This document shows positions 17,611-27,150 of a stretch of DNA of 64,000 bases, in pieces. The stretch covers positions 86,976-150,975 of the forward strand of contig JAJZJS010000002.1 of the NCBI GenBank assembly GCA_021810025.1. The letters run 5' to 3'. A program made the position numbers and the translations under genes. The stretch comes from a bacterium (GTDB lineage: Bacteria > Patescibacteriota > Saccharimonadia > Saccharimonadales > UBA4665). A model generated the notes under the pieces. That model saw only the letters and a program-made list of their open reading frames with translations, made no database searches and was not told where the DNA came from. Position 1 is the first letter of the stretch, and each line of letters begins with the position of its first letter.

Positions 17611-19014
17611 ATGAGACAAGTACTGTATCGCAAATATCGTTCTATGAGTTTGTCTGAAATTGTTGGTCAAGAGCACATAACTTCAACTTTATCGAAGGCA
17701 ATTCAAAGTAACCGCATTAGTCACGCCTATCTATTTACTGGTCCTAGAGGGGTAGGTAAAACTTCAATTGCTCGAATTTTAGCTCATGAAATTAATAATT
17801 TTACCTATAGTCCCAAGTACAATTATGTAGACATTATCGAAATTGATGCAGCGAGTAATCGACGCATCGACGAGATCAGGGACTTAAGAGATAATGCCCA
17901 TATTCTTCCTGCTCTTGGGAAATATAAAGTTTACATAATAGATGAAGTACATATGTTAACTAAAGAAGCCTTCAATGCACTTCTCAAAACTCTTGAAGAA
18001 CCACCTGAACATGTTATTTTTATTTTAGCCACAACTGACATTAACAAAATACCAGATACCATCATTAGTCGAACTCAACGCTTCAGCTTTCGAGAAATAC
18101 CCCAGCAGAAACTAGTCGATCAACTCCACAAAATTGCTAAACTCGAAAAGATCGAAATTTCAGATAAAGCCCTCCAATTAATTGCGAAACATGGAGAAGG
18201 AAGTTTTCGTGACAGCATCAGTTTTCTTGATCAACTAAGCTCTTACTCTGATCAAATCAAAGAACAGGATGTCTTAGATTTATTAGGCCTTCCCTCAGAA
18301 GATAAAATAAGTCATTTAATTCAATTAATAGAGAATAGTGAGACTAACGCTAAAATCCTTATTGATTATCTTGATGAGTTATATCAGTCTGGTTATGAAG
18401 CTCCTATAATTGCCCACGAACTAATGGTTCAAATACGAAATAATTTTATCCAGATAGATAATATTTCTCCGAGCAAACATAATAATTTGATACAGCTTTT
18501 AGATAATTTATTGAACGTTGAGGCCTCATTAAGTCCAAAAGATTATTTGACCTTAATACTTCTCAAACAACTTGATTCCCTTAACCAAGATCATGCCAAT
18601 AATCCTTCCAGCACTATCAACAAATCCGCGAAAGTAGAAACAAATAAGAATGCTATTATTCAACAAAAAGTTGAGCATATCGAGATCACTGATAATCAAA
18701 TTTGGCAAAAGCTTCTAGACAAGCTAAAGACAAATAATAATACGCTTTATGGAATCATTAAAATGGCGCATCCCTCATTTGAAAGTAATTATAAACTTAT
18801 CCTAAAATTTAATTTCGCCTTTCACCAAAAAAGAGTTAATGAAAGTAAGAATAAAGAGATTTTGCATAAGATTCTTAATCAGATAACAAACCAGGACTAC
18901 AGGATTCAGTGCGAATTAGATACATCGCTCATGACACCTACTCAACCCCTAGACAAAGATTTATCCGAGATAAAAACTATATTTGGCGCAGCTACACCGA
19001 TTGAAATTGACTAA
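17611..19014 (+). CDS. dnaX: DNA polymerase III gamma/tau subunit, zinc module absent
   Basis: A 467-residue clamp-loader ATPase. Walker A is GPRGVGKT (44-51), Walker B is IIDEVHML (109-116), and the SRC-like sensor region is ISRTQRFSFREI. It loads the sliding clamp. Between residues 57 and 75, where DnaX normally carries four zinc-binding cysteines, there is only HEINNFTYSPKYNYVD, with no Cys. The C-terminal 150 residues are divergent and lack clear tau domains, so it probably acts as a gamma-like subunit. The ATG lies 6 bases after a -10 hexamer; dnaB follows 36 bases after the stop. Confidence 0.93.
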   Translation: MRQVLYRKYRSMSLSEIVGQEHITSTLSKAIQSNRISHAYLFTGPRGVGKTSIARILAHEINNFTYSPKYNYVDIIEIDAASNRRIDEIRDLRDNAHILPALGKYKVYIIDEVHMLTKEAFNALLKTLEEPPEHVIFILATTDINKIPDTIISRTQRFSFREIPQQKLVDQLHKIAKLEKIEISDKALQLIAKHGEGSFRDSISFLDQLSSYSDQIKEQDVLDLLGLPSEDKISHLIQLIENSETNAKILIDYLDELYQSGYEAPIIAHELMVQIRNNFIQIDNISPSKHNNLIQLLDNLLNVEASLSPKDYLTLILLKQLDSLNQDHANNPSSTINKSAKVETNKNAIIQQKVEHIEITDNQIWQKLLDKLKTNNNTLYGIIKMAHPSFESNYKLILKFNFAFHQKRVNESKNKEILHKILNQITNQDYRIQCELDTSLMTPTQPLDKDLSEIKTIFGAATPIEID

Positions 19015-19034
19015 CCAAAAATGATTAAAAAGAT

Positions 19035-19045
19035 TATAATATAAT
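19035..19045 (+). promoter_or_regulatory. dnaB overlapping -10 elements
   Basis: Two overlapping TATAAT hexamers (19035-19040 and 19040-19045) end 10 and 5 bases before the dnaB ATG, with no Shine-Dalgarno. This suggests a leaderless transcript. Confidence 0.5.
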
Positions 19046-19050
19046 AACTT

Positions 19051-20430
19051 ATGGATAACTCAAAAGCAGCCCTAGCCAAGGACCTAAAGTCGGTACCTCA
19101 GAACTTTGAAGCTGAAGCAAGTCTTTTAGGAGCAATTTTAATCGATAGTGATGCCATTGTTAAAATAGCCGATGTTATTCGTGTTGATGACTTTATTGAT
19201 AAGGCTCATCAATATATCTTTGAAGCAATACTTGACCTCTATCAGGACCATCAGGCAATAGATGTCTTAACAATTAGCGATAGATTAAAATCGAATGGAA
19301 ATCTTGACCTAATAGGAGGGTCTTCTTACTTAACGGAATTAACCAACTATGTCCCAACCGCATCTCACATTGAACAATATGCCGACATTGTAGCTCAAAA
19401 GGCATTGCGAAGACGGTTAATCAAGACGGCAGCTGAAATTAGTGATTTATCAAAAGATGAGTCTAAAAAGATTAGAGACTTAATCGAAGAAGCCGAAACT
19501 AAACTTTTTACAGCTTCTCAACAACATATTAAACAAAATATTGTGAGCCTAGAAACAATCTTAGCCGAGAGCTTTGATCGACTTGATGACCTCCACAAAG
19601 ATAAAAATAAAATAAGAGGAATTGCTACAGGGTTTAAAGATCTCGATAATGTATTGGCTGGTTTTCAAAAATCAGATTTAATAATATTAGCCGCCCGTCC
19701 CTCAATGGGTAAAACTGCTTTGGCTTTGAATTTTGCTCATAATATTGCTACTAAAGCTAATCAACCGGTTTTAATTTTTAGTCTAGAAATGGGCAAAGAA
19801 CAACTAGTGGATAGACTCCTGTCAATGGAGTCGGGTGTTGATGCTTGGGCTCTTCGAACCGGTAATTTAACCGATACTGATTTTGAAAAAATCGGGTCAG
19901 CTATGGGAACATTGAGCGAAGCCCCCATGTACATTGATGATACTCCTAGTATTACGGTTAGTGATCTTCGGACCAAAGCTCGTCGAGAAGCCCATAAGCA
20001 TGATTTAGGATTAATTATCATTGATTATTTACAGCTCATGTCAGGCGCTAATCGTTATGGCGCTGATGGAAATAGGGTTCAAGAAATTAGCGAGATATCA
20101 AGAGGATTAAAGGGGATCGCTCGAGAATTAAATATACCAGTTTTAGCCTTAAGTCAATTAAGTAGATCGGTTGAAAGTCGAAGTCCTCAAATTCCTCAAC
20201 TGGCCGATTTAAGAGAATCTGGATCAATTGAACAAGATGCCGACGTTGTAGCCTTTATTTATCGCGAAGATTATTATAATCCTGAGACTGACCGCAAGAA
20301 AATTACTGATTTATTTATCAAAAAACATCGTAATGGACCAACTGGAGGCGTTGAACTCTATTTTGATAGCGAGAAACAACGCTTTCGATCGATCGATAAT
20401 AAACATTATGCCAAAATCAATCAAGAATAA
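19051..20430 (+). CDS. dnaB: Replicative DNA helicase DnaB
   Basis: A 459-residue protein of standard length. The N-terminal domain covers about 14-115 (PQNFEAEASLLGAILID). A RecA-like domain follows with Walker A ARPSMGKTALALN near residue 215, FSLEMGKEQLVDRLL, the Walker B strand LGLIIIDYLQLM and the C-terminal LSQLSRSVE...LADLRESGSIEQDADVV block. It unwinds DNA at the fork as a hexamer. No intein is present. It overlaps the next gene by 23 bases. Confidence 0.97.
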   Translation: MDNSKAALAKDLKSVPQNFEAEASLLGAILIDSDAIVKIADVIRVDDFIDKAHQYIFEAILDLYQDHQAIDVLTISDRLKSNGNLDLIGGSSYLTELTNYVPTASHIEQYADIVAQKALRRRLIKTAAEISDLSKDESKKIRDLIEEAETKLFTASQQHIKQNIVSLETILAESFDRLDDLHKDKNKIRGIATGFKDLDNVLAGFQKSDLIILAARPSMGKTALALNFAHNIATKANQPVLIFSLEMGKEQLVDRLLSMESGVDAWALRTGNLTDTDFEKIGSAMGTLSEAPMYIDDTPSITVSDLRTKARREAHKHDLGLIIIDYLQLMSGANRYGADGNRVQEISEISRGLKGIARELNIPVLALSQLSRSVESRSPQIPQLADLRESGSIEQDADVVAFIYREDYYNPETDRKKITDLFIKKHRNGPTGGVELYFDSEKQRFRSIDNKHYAKINQE

Positions 20431-21619
20431 ACATTTAACCAGTCAAGCTTTGCGATTTATAAAGCGTAATTATCTATTTATAATTTTAGCTTTAACGACT
20501 TTATCGATTTTATTATATCGAGCGGGAAGCATAATGCCGGGGCTGAGCCTTCCCGAATATAAGACACTCCACACTGTTTTAGGTCTAAAGAATATCTATC
20601 TCAATCCTCTTAACTTAGACTTAAAATTAGTTCAATCTGTTGTCTTTAAGTTATTTAATAATCATAATCTATTTATTTTACGGTTGCCAAACATAATTTT
20701 AGGTGCCCTAAGCGCTGTCTTTATTACCGTTACTCTTAAACTTTGGTACGGAAATCGAACAGCTTTAATGGGGGGATTTTTATTGGTGACAAGCCCATTG
20801 GTCATTCATGTTTCACGCTTAGCTTCATTAGATGTTGCTTACTTATTTGGAACAAGCTTATTATTACTAGGTTTTAGCCTTATTCAAGAGAAATACGAGA
20901 ATAAAATAGTTTACTTAATTACAAACCTGTCCATAGTATCTTTAATCTTTATCCCTGGTTTTACTTTGTTGATTCTTCTTTACTTTCTCATTTTATATAA
21001 AGACCATTTAGAAATATTTAAGACCTATAAAGGTAAACTCTTAAAGGGTCTCTACGTCCTAAGTCTTATCGTGTTTATACCAATCTTAATTCAATACCTT
21101 TTTAAATCAAGAACAAATAGCTTGTTATGGTTAATCGGAAACACTAGTCTTAAAATCAATATTTTGAGTTATCTTAAAAATGTGGTTTTAGTTATTATTC
21201 ACCTAACAATTAGAGGTCCAAATAATCCGGTGCTGTGGTTGGGTCAAGCTCCAACCTTAGATATATTAGGACTTTGTGCGCTTATTTTAGGCACATACTT
21301 TTATGTTAAACACTGGAATGCTCAAAAAAGTAAATTATTGTTTGGAATAATAGTCGTCGGAGTGCTTTTAATAGCTTACAGCCCCTTAATCTCTCTCGTA
21401 CTCTTAATCCCTGTTATTTACGTCTTGATAGCAACAGGGCTCAGCTATCTATTGCAGATATATTTTAAGGTCTTTCCGACCAATCCTATTGCAAGGAGCT
21501 ATGGAATAATATTAGTTTCAATTGTCATTGCTTTAAGCTGTATATTCGGTATAAGGTCTTACTTCGTAGCTTGGGCTCATGATCCAAGCAATCGATCAGC
21601 CTTTAATATTAGATCCTAA
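20408..21619 (+). CDS. GT39/ArnT-like multipass membrane glycosyltransferase
   Basis: A 403-residue protein starting at ATG 20408, inside the dnaB 3' end. An earlier possible start at 20333 would overlap dnaB by 98 bases and is less likely. About ten membrane helices are predicted. The first extracytoplasmic loop has SLPEYKTLHTVLGL, where many PMT/GT39 proteins carry acidic catalytic residues. RLPNIILGALSAVFITVTLKLWYG is split by helices in the manner of this superfamily (RLPS...). It probably uses a lipid-linked sugar donor at the outer face. Function is inferred from topology and weak motifs. Confidence 0.6.
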   Translation: MPKSIKNKHLTSQALRFIKRNYLFIILALTTLSILLYRAGSIMPGLSLPEYKTLHTVLGLKNIYLNPLNLDLKLVQSVVFKLFNNHNLFILRLPNIILGALSAVFITVTLKLWYGNRTALMGGFLLVTSPLVIHVSRLASLDVAYLFGTSLLLLGFSLIQEKYENKIVYLITNLSIVSLIFIPGFTLLILLYFLILYKDHLEIFKTYKGKLLKGLYVLSLIVFIPILIQYLFKSRTNSLLWLIGNTSLKINILSYLKNVVLVIIHLTIRGPNNPVLWLGQAPTLDILGLCALILGTYFYVKHWNAQKSKLLFGIIVVGVLLIAYSPLISLVLLIPVIYVLIATGLSYLLQIYFKVFPTNPIARSYGIILVSIVIALSCIFGIRSYFVAWAHDPSNRSAFNIRS

Positions 21620-21652
21620 ACTGTTAAAATATTTATATAAAGGAGTATAAAA

Positions 21653-21946
21653 ATGAGTAAATTTGACCAGGCCAAGATGCTAATGAAAGTTCGAAAGATT
21701 CAAAAAGAACTTGAAAGACAAACTTTAACTATTGAAAAAGGAGATGGTGCAGTTAAAGTTGAAATCAGTGGCGACCAAAAAATAAAGAGCATTAAAATAG
21801 ATCCTCGGGCCATAGACCTAGAAGATATTGAGCAACTTGAGCTGTGGATCACAGAAGCAGTACGAGAAGCAATTAGTACAAGCCAAAAAATAGCTACCGA
21901 AAAAATGCAACCAATGATGGGAGCCCTAGGAGATCTTGGTTTATAG
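21653..21946 (+). CDS. YbaB/EbfC nucleoid-associated protein
   Basis: A 97-residue protein of typical length. It has KAKMLMKVRKIQKEL-like amphipathic helices at the N-terminus and the VKVEISGDQKIKSIKIDP beta region of the family. It forms dimers that bind DNA in a tweezer-like fashion. AAAGGAG is at optimal distance before the ATG. It precedes recR by 6 bases, the classical dnaX-ybaB-recR neighbourhood, here with dnaB and a membrane protein inserted. Confidence 0.93.
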   Translation: MSKFDQAKMLMKVRKIQKELERQTLTIEKGDGAVKVEISGDQKIKSIKIDPRAIDLEDIEQLELWITEAVREAISTSQKIATEKMQPMMGALGDLGL

Positions 21947-21952
21947 GGAATT

Positions 21953-22555
21953 ATGAATTTACCTTCAGCCCTAGAAGATTTAATAGATTCTTTTAAACTA
22001 CTACCTGGCGTTGGTAGCCGTTCTGCTGAACGCTACGCCAACTATATTATTAAGAGAAGTCCTGATATTGCTCAAAGGTTGGCAGAAAATTTAAATGATA
22101 TTCACCAAAAAATTAAATATTGTCCAATTACTTTTGCGTTAATTAGCAGCGACCAAAACTACTCTGAACTTTATACTGATCCGAAGAGAAACAAGCAAAT
22201 CGTAGCAATAGTTAGCGAGCCTTTTGATATCTATGCGATCGAAAATACTAATCAATACAAGGGAACATATCATGTCTTAGGAGGACTAATCTCGCCCCTC
22301 GACAATATTAGTCCTGAACAACTTCATATCAAGGAGCTATTGAAAAGAATCAAACAAGATGAGGTTAAAGAAGTAATCCTTGCCACTAACGTTTCTGTGG
22401 AGGGCGAAAGTACTGCACTGTATATTCAGAGTCAAATTAAAGCTAGCGGAGTTAAATTAACTCGTTTGGCTCAAGGTTTACCAATGGGAGTTGATCTAGA
22501 ATATGCCGATCCAATGACTTTATCCAAAGCACTTGAAGGAAGAAGAAGTATATGA
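21953..22555 (+). CDS. recR: Recombination protein RecR with degenerate zinc finger
   Basis: A 200-residue protein, the standard RecR length. The helix-hairpin-helix is at LLPGVGSRSAERYANYI. The Toprim domain starts with IVAIVSEPFDIYAIENT and includes YHVLGGLISPLDNI. The C-terminal Walker-B-like region is intact (LAQGLPMGVDLEYADPMTL). Cys57 is present, but the other three zinc ligands (usual positions near 60, 69 and 72) are Thr60, Asn69 and Glu72, so the C4 zinc finger cannot form. RecR with RecO loads RecA at gaps. The stop TGA overlaps the next gene's start (ATGA). Confidence 0.93.
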   Translation: MNLPSALEDLIDSFKLLPGVGSRSAERYANYIIKRSPDIAQRLAENLNDIHQKIKYCPITFALISSDQNYSELYTDPKRNKQIVAIVSEPFDIYAIENTNQYKGTYHVLGGLISPLDNISPEQLHIKELLKRIKQDEVKEVILATNVSVEGESTALYIQSQIKASGVKLTRLAQGLPMGVDLEYADPMTLSKALEGRRSI

Positions 22556-23574
22556 TCCAAAATAAAACAAGTTTAGCAATAGACCAGTTGATCACGAGAT
22601 CAAAACATATTCTCATTATTCAAGCCGAAAATCCTGATGGCGACAGTCTTGGATCAGTCCTTGGCTTAGAACAAATCTTAGGAGATAAGAACAAAGAAAT
22701 AAGTTTGTATTGTGCAATTGATATTCCTGAATATCTAAGATATTTTGAAGGATGGAGCAGAGTCGAAAAAGACGTTATTTCTGACTTTGATTTAAGTATT
22801 ATTGTCGATACCTCAAGCATAGCTCTTCTTCAAAAAACTAATCATAACCTTCTTAAAGCTATCAATAATAAACCATTGATTATTATTGATCATCATCAAA
22901 ATAAACCAGACATCGAAGCCAAAGAAACTATTCTAGCTATTGATCCAAGTGCAGCAGCCACAACTCAAATTATTTATGAAATAGCCAATTATTTAAAATA
23001 TCCAATCAATAAAGAAGCTGCCCATGTTTTAGCTTTTGGAATATTATCTGATACATTAGGGCTAACTACTCCTTCTACGACCTCATCGACAATTCGAACA
23101 TTGGCAAGCTTGGTTGACCTTGGGGCAAATCTAACTAAACTCGATTCAGACCGTAAATTATCCTACCAAAAAAGTCTGAAATTACTAAAATACAAGGGCG
23201 ACTTATTGAAGAGAATCGAAACATATCTAGAAGATCAAATAGCAATCATAACTATTCCTTGGAGTGAAATAAAAGAATATAGCCCAATCTATAATCCACC
23301 AATGCTTATAATGGAGGATATGAGATTAATTATAAATAATAAAGTTAGCATAGCTTTTAAGGTTTATGATGACCAAAAAATAACAGCGAAAATTCGCTCT
23401 AATCCTAATTTTCCCTATGCCAATCAATTAGCTACAGAATTTGGTGGAGGTGGACACAAATTTGCCAGTGGCTTTAAAACGACTCAATATAAAGACCTAG
23501 AACAACTAAAATCTCTCGTCATTTCTAAAACTCAAGCATTATTAAATAAACCTCCAGTCGATGAAAATATATAA
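22552..23574 (+). CDS. DHH/DHHA1 phosphoesterase (NrnA-like)
   Basis: A 340-residue protein. The DHH domain has NPDGDSLGSVLGL (motif I), DLSIIVDTSS (motif II), IIDHHQNK (the DHH motif) and AFGILSDTLGL (motif IV). The C-terminal DHHA1 domain has GGGGHKFASGFK. The family hydrolyses nanoRNA and pAp, or cyclic dinucleotides; the short form without transmembrane or GGDEF domains favours an NrnA-like role. It overlaps recR by 4 bases and cysS by 14 bases, so one transcript is likely. Confidence 0.9.
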   Translation: MIQNKTSLAIDQLITRSKHILIIQAENPDGDSLGSVLGLEQILGDKNKEISLYCAIDIPEYLRYFEGWSRVEKDVISDFDLSIIVDTSSIALLQKTNHNLLKAINNKPLIIIDHHQNKPDIEAKETILAIDPSAAATTQIIYEIANYLKYPINKEAAHVLAFGILSDTLGLTTPSTTSSTIRTLASLVDLGANLTKLDSDRKLSYQKSLKLLKYKGDLLKRIETYLEDQIAIITIPWSEIKEYSPIYNPPMLIMEDMRLIINNKVSIAFKVYDDQKITAKIRSNPNFPYANQLATEFGGGGHKFASGFKTTQYKDLEQLKSLVISKTQALLNKPPVDENI

Positions 23575-24973
23575 TACTCTCCATCGCAAAATTGAAGAAA
23601 TTAAACCAATTAATGATCGAATTGTTGGAGTTTATACGTGTGGACCAACCGTTTATGATCATTCCCACATCGGACACTGGTTTAATTATGTAAGAATGGA
23701 CCTATTGATCCGTACCCTTCAAGCTAATAAATATAAAGTGGATTGGGTCATGAATATTACAGACGTTGGTCATTTAACTTCAGATGCTGATGAAGGTGAC
23801 GATAAAATAGAACAAAAAGCCCGCAAAGAACATCGTTCAGCCTGGGAAATTGCTGAATTTTATACAAAAGAGTTCATTGACACAATGGAACTGTTAAATA
23901 TCCAAAAACCCTCCAAGATAGTTAAGGCCACAGATCATATTACAGACCAAATTAATTTAATAGTTAAGCTCGAAAAGTTAGGCTACACTTATAAGATCGA
24001 TGGAGACGGAATCTATTATGATACGTCTAAATTTAAAGATTATTCTAAATTTGCCTATTTAGATCTAGACCAACAAGAAGCTGGTAAAAGATTTATGCCA
24101 AATCCGTTCAAGAAAAATCTAGCAGATTTTGCGCTATGGAAATTTAGTCCAAAAGACAGGAAACGTGATATGGAATGGGAAAGCCCCTGGGGAATAGGTT
24201 TTCCTGGATGGCACATAGAATGTTCAGCTATGAGCATGAAATATCTTGGAGACACTTTTGATATCCATACTGGAGGAATAGATCATATCCCGGTTCATCA
24301 TACTAATGAAATTGCTCAAAGCACTGCTGTAACTAAAAAACCATTAGCTCATTATTGGCTCCATTCAAATCATGTCACGGTAAACAACCAAAAAATATCT
24401 AAATCACTCCATAATGGAATAACTATCGAAGAGATAGTAGAAAAAGGGTATAGTCCCGAAGTGATAAGAATGCATATTCTAGAATCACATTATCAAAGTC
24501 AATCAAAATTTAGTCTAGACGCATTATATGCTTCGGCAAGACGACTCTATGAATTGAAGTCCATGGCTGTCTTAAAATATCAACCTCAAAATAAGATAAA
24601 TGATCATACAACGTTTAGCTTCAAGGAAACAGCAAATGAGATAATTAATCTCATGTCAAATAATCTTGAAAGTCCTAAGGTTTTAGCCTTTTTGAGCGAA
24701 ATAGCCAACCAAGTTCTGGCGACTAAGTTAACTGAAGATATGTTACCCTATTTTAATGACTTAATACAAACTATTGATTTATTATTAGGAACTAAACTGG
24801 GAAGTGTTCCAGATATATCAACCGAAATCAAAGAGCTGATTCAAAAAAGAGAATTATTACGGAAAAACAAAGACTATAGGTCAGCCGATTTAATTCGAGA
24901 CAAACTTTTAACTTATCAAGTTGAACTAAAAGACTTACCTAATAACAATACAATCTGGAATTGGGCTATTTAA
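23561..24973 (+). CDS. cysS: Cysteinyl-tRNA synthetase
   Basis: A 470-residue class I synthetase of standard length. It has CGPTVYDHSHIGHW with the HIGH motif (36-39) and zinc ligand Cys27, HIECSAMS with the second zinc Cys, VHHTNE with the His and Glu zinc ligands, and KISKS as KMSKS. The C-terminal helical bundle (350-440) includes LRKNKDYRSADLIRDKL. All zinc ligands are kept, unlike in DnaX and RecR nearby. It overlaps the 3' end of the opposite-strand transporter gene by 8 bases. Confidence 0.97.
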   Translation: MKIYNTLHRKIEEIKPINDRIVGVYTCGPTVYDHSHIGHWFNYVRMDLLIRTLQANKYKVDWVMNITDVGHLTSDADEGDDKIEQKARKEHRSAWEIAEFYTKEFIDTMELLNIQKPSKIVKATDHITDQINLIVKLEKLGYTYKIDGDGIYYDTSKFKDYSKFAYLDLDQQEAGKRFMPNPFKKNLADFALWKFSPKDRKRDMEWESPWGIGFPGWHIECSAMSMKYLGDTFDIHTGGIDHIPVHHTNEIAQSTAVTKKPLAHYWLHSNHVTVNNQKISKSLHNGITIEEIVEKGYSPEVIRMHILESHYQSQSKFSLDALYASARRLYELKSMAVLKYQPQNKINDHTTFSFKETANEIINLMSNNLESPKVLAFLSEIANQVLATKLTEDMLPYFNDLIQTIDLLLGTKLGSVPDISTEIKELIQKRELLRKNKDYRSADLIRDKLLTYQVELKDLPNNNTIWNWAI

Positions 24974-26087
24974 AAGGTGGAGAAGTCGAATCTTTAAACT
25001 GACGATTATTAATGTCTCCTCTAGTTCGCAAAATTTCTAATATAATAATCCTTAAGCATCCTGCAACTGGTATAGCAACTAATCCTCCTACTAAACCTCC
25101 TAAACTTATTCCAATGACTAAAGATGCAAAAACTAGAAGCGGGGACATATTAGTAGAATTGGCCTGTACTTTAGGTTGAATGACATAATTTTCAAACTGT
25201 TGATACAGAATATAATAAATCAAGATTATAATTCCGGCTGAAACAGAATGGAAAAGAGCAACTAATGTAACTATAACTGCTCCAATGGTATGTCCAATCA
25301 TTGGAATTAAACCACATACAAATATTACAACTATTAAGGCGATCGGATAACTTATTCCTAGCGCAAAGACTACTGGAGAAATTAAAATTGCGGCCACTGC
25401 TGCTAAAACAACTTGACCATTAACGTAACCTTTAATGACTAGATACATATCTCCCGAAACACGATCTATGAAATCATGATGGACATTAGGAACAAGTTTA
25501 TTAAAATGTTTTTTCCAACGAGGTCCTTCTACAAGCATCATATAAGTTAGCACCAACACTGTTAATACGGCAAATATACTATTTCCTATGTTATATATAG
25601 TCGTAAAAATATCTCCGCCAATATTTTTCTCACGATTCGATAACTGCTTAGAAAAATTATCAATCTGAGCGCCTAGATGATACTTATGAATTAACTTGCC
25701 AACAAAGCCAGTTTTACTATTATATTCGCGAATTAAAGTAGGGGCGGCCGAAATGAAATTCTCTGTTTGCTTGACGAGGGGAGGAATAATATAAGAGATA
25801 AAAAGACCAATCAAAATCACAACCACTAGAAATGAAATAAATGTAGCTAAAGCTCTGTTGCCTTTTAACTTTCCGGGAATCAATTTAGACACACGATGGA
25901 CAGGTGAGTTTAAAGCCAATGCTAAGAAAAATGCGACAGAAATTAAAATTAACGCATGACTAGCTTTATGAAATAATCCTATCAGAATTAGGAGAGCTAG
26001 AATCAATAATCCAATTTTAATAAAAGTTTCCGTTGAAATAGTAATTCGGAGCTCTTGATCTTTGTTGGGATCTTTAACTCTACTCAT
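24966..26087 (-). CDS. AI-2E family transporter (PerM/YdiK-like)
   Basis: A 373-residue protein with paired N-terminal helices (residues 24-60), another pair near 80-110, and four C-terminal helices containing GLIPMIGHTIGAVI and the PKVQANSTNMSPLLVFASLVIG block typical of the AI-2E exporter family. Some members export autoinducer-2 and others act as ion antiporters; the substrate here is unknown. Both an AGAGGA and a GATAAT lie just before the ATG on the minus strand, so the mode of initiation is unclear. Confidence 0.85.
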   Translation of the reverse strand: MSRVKDPNKDQELRITISTETFIKIGLLILALLILIGLFHKASHALILISVAFFLALALNSPVHRVSKLIPGKLKGNRALATFISFLVVVILIGLFISYIIPPLVKQTENFISAAPTLIREYNSKTGFVGKLIHKYHLGAQIDNFSKQLSNREKNIGGDIFTTIYNIGNSIFAVLTVLVLTYMMLVEGPRWKKHFNKLVPNVHHDFIDRVSGDMYLVIKGYVNGQVVLAAVAAILISPVVFALGISYPIALIVVIFVCGLIPMIGHTIGAVIVTLVALFHSVSAGIIILIYYILYQQFENYVIQPKVQANSTNMSPLLVFASLVIGISLGGLVGGLVAIPVAGCLRIIILEILRTRGDINNRQFKDSTSPPFK

Positions 26088-26134
26088 ATCGTCATTATCC
26101 TCTTAAATAGCGCTAATCTCAACTGGATTATATT

Positions 26135-27052
26135 TTAAGACTTTCTTAATATATTTCGAATTTTAATTGGAATAATTTTGGCGGCAATTTTTTCGTCGTT
26201 CATAATAAGCGGAATTTTCCTAACCCCTTTAACGTTAACGGAAGCAAACGTACTAAAAATTATCTTAAAGTGCTGTTCAATTCTTCTAGGAATCAAACCT
26301 TTCGACTTACTTCCTACATTAACAAACCAACACTTTCCAGAAATATGGTTGTTACAATTATCTAGTTTTAGAACTTGGGCTTGTAGATAATATTTAGTTC
26401 TTAAATCATTTTCTCGATTCAGATCAACCAGAAATTGTTTTAGATAACTAAAACCATTTGATAGCTTTCTTACTTCACTGTTTTTATTTATCCTATAATC
26501 TAGAAAAGATCTTGAGTAGATAGTCGATTTAATTATAAAAGATACTAGACTAGTTGCTTTTATCCGATTCAAAAGATACCTATACTTTTTCCGTCTGCTA
26601 GAAATATCAAAATCATCATGATGAGAATAACCATTTATAAAGATGTAGTTATTGATTTTCTTAAATAAGGAATCATTATTTTGAATACATCTAACAGCCA
26701 GAACACTTCCGAATCCAAATGTTAATAAGTTTAATCTCTTATTTTTATAACGAAGCTTAATAAACGATGCTAAATAGTCAGAGATATTATTGATTGATGG
26801 AATCTTTCTAATCTTATACATACTATCCATCCCACCAAAACCAGGCAAATCGACAACGGTTACGTTTGAGCGTTTACTAAGATAAACCGCTAAACCAAAG
26901 TACATTTCAATATTTGAATTAAAATCATAAACAATCAAAACATTAGACTTGTTGTTTTTCATTCTAGACGGTAGATAAAGAAATCTTCCATTTAATCCGT
27001 TTAAATTAAGCGGATAGATGAAATCGAAGGGACTAACATACTTTTTAGACAT
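26135..27052 (-). CDS. Alpha/beta-hydrolase-like protein lacking the nucleophile
   Basis: A 305-residue protein. Its first 130 residues follow the alpha/beta-hydrolase pattern: NVLIVYDFNS, VTVVDLPGFGGMDS and an elbow LLTFGFGSVLAVRC. The elbow position normally filled by Ser (G-x-S-x-G) is Gly113. The rest is Lys/Arg/Asn-rich and has no clear catalytic His. Base composition is more AT-rich than its neighbours and basic residues are frequent. It may be an inactive relative, a binding protein, or a rapidly diverging gene. It has no signal peptide and lies next to tRNA-Gln. Confidence 0.6.
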   Translation of the reverse strand: MSKKYVSPFDFIYPLNLNGLNGRFLYLPSRMKNNKSNVLIVYDFNSNIEMYFGLAVYLSKRSNVTVVDLPGFGGMDSMYKIRKIPSINNISDYLASFIKLRYKNKRLNLLTFGFGSVLAVRCIQNNDSLFKKINNYIFINGYSHHDDFDISSRRKKYRYLLNRIKATSLVSFIIKSTIYSRSFLDYRINKNSEVRKLSNGFSYLKQFLVDLNRENDLRTKYYLQAQVLKLDNCNNHISGKCWFVNVGSKSKGLIPRRIEQHFKIIFSTFASVNVKGVRKIPLIMNDEKIAAKIIPIKIRNILRKS

Positions 27053-27110
27053 ATTAACTTAAATATTACATTATTCGCATTTTTATATCCAACAATATGA
27101 TCCTGTCTTA

Positions 27111-27139
27111 TTGAAATATTTAAATTTATAAGATAGAAT
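27111..27139 (+). promoter_or_regulatory. tRNA-Gln promoter
   Basis: TTGAAA at 27111-27116, a 17-base spacer and TAGAAT at 27134-27139. It ends 11 bases before the tRNA 5' end. Confidence 0.65.
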
Positions 27140-27150
27140 TGAGAGATTAT

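Noticed and set aside
20333..20407. Earlier start for the membrane glycosyltransferase
   Set aside because: It would overlap dnaB by 98 bases and add a non-hydrophobic stretch. ATG 20408 gives a basic N-terminus before the first helix.
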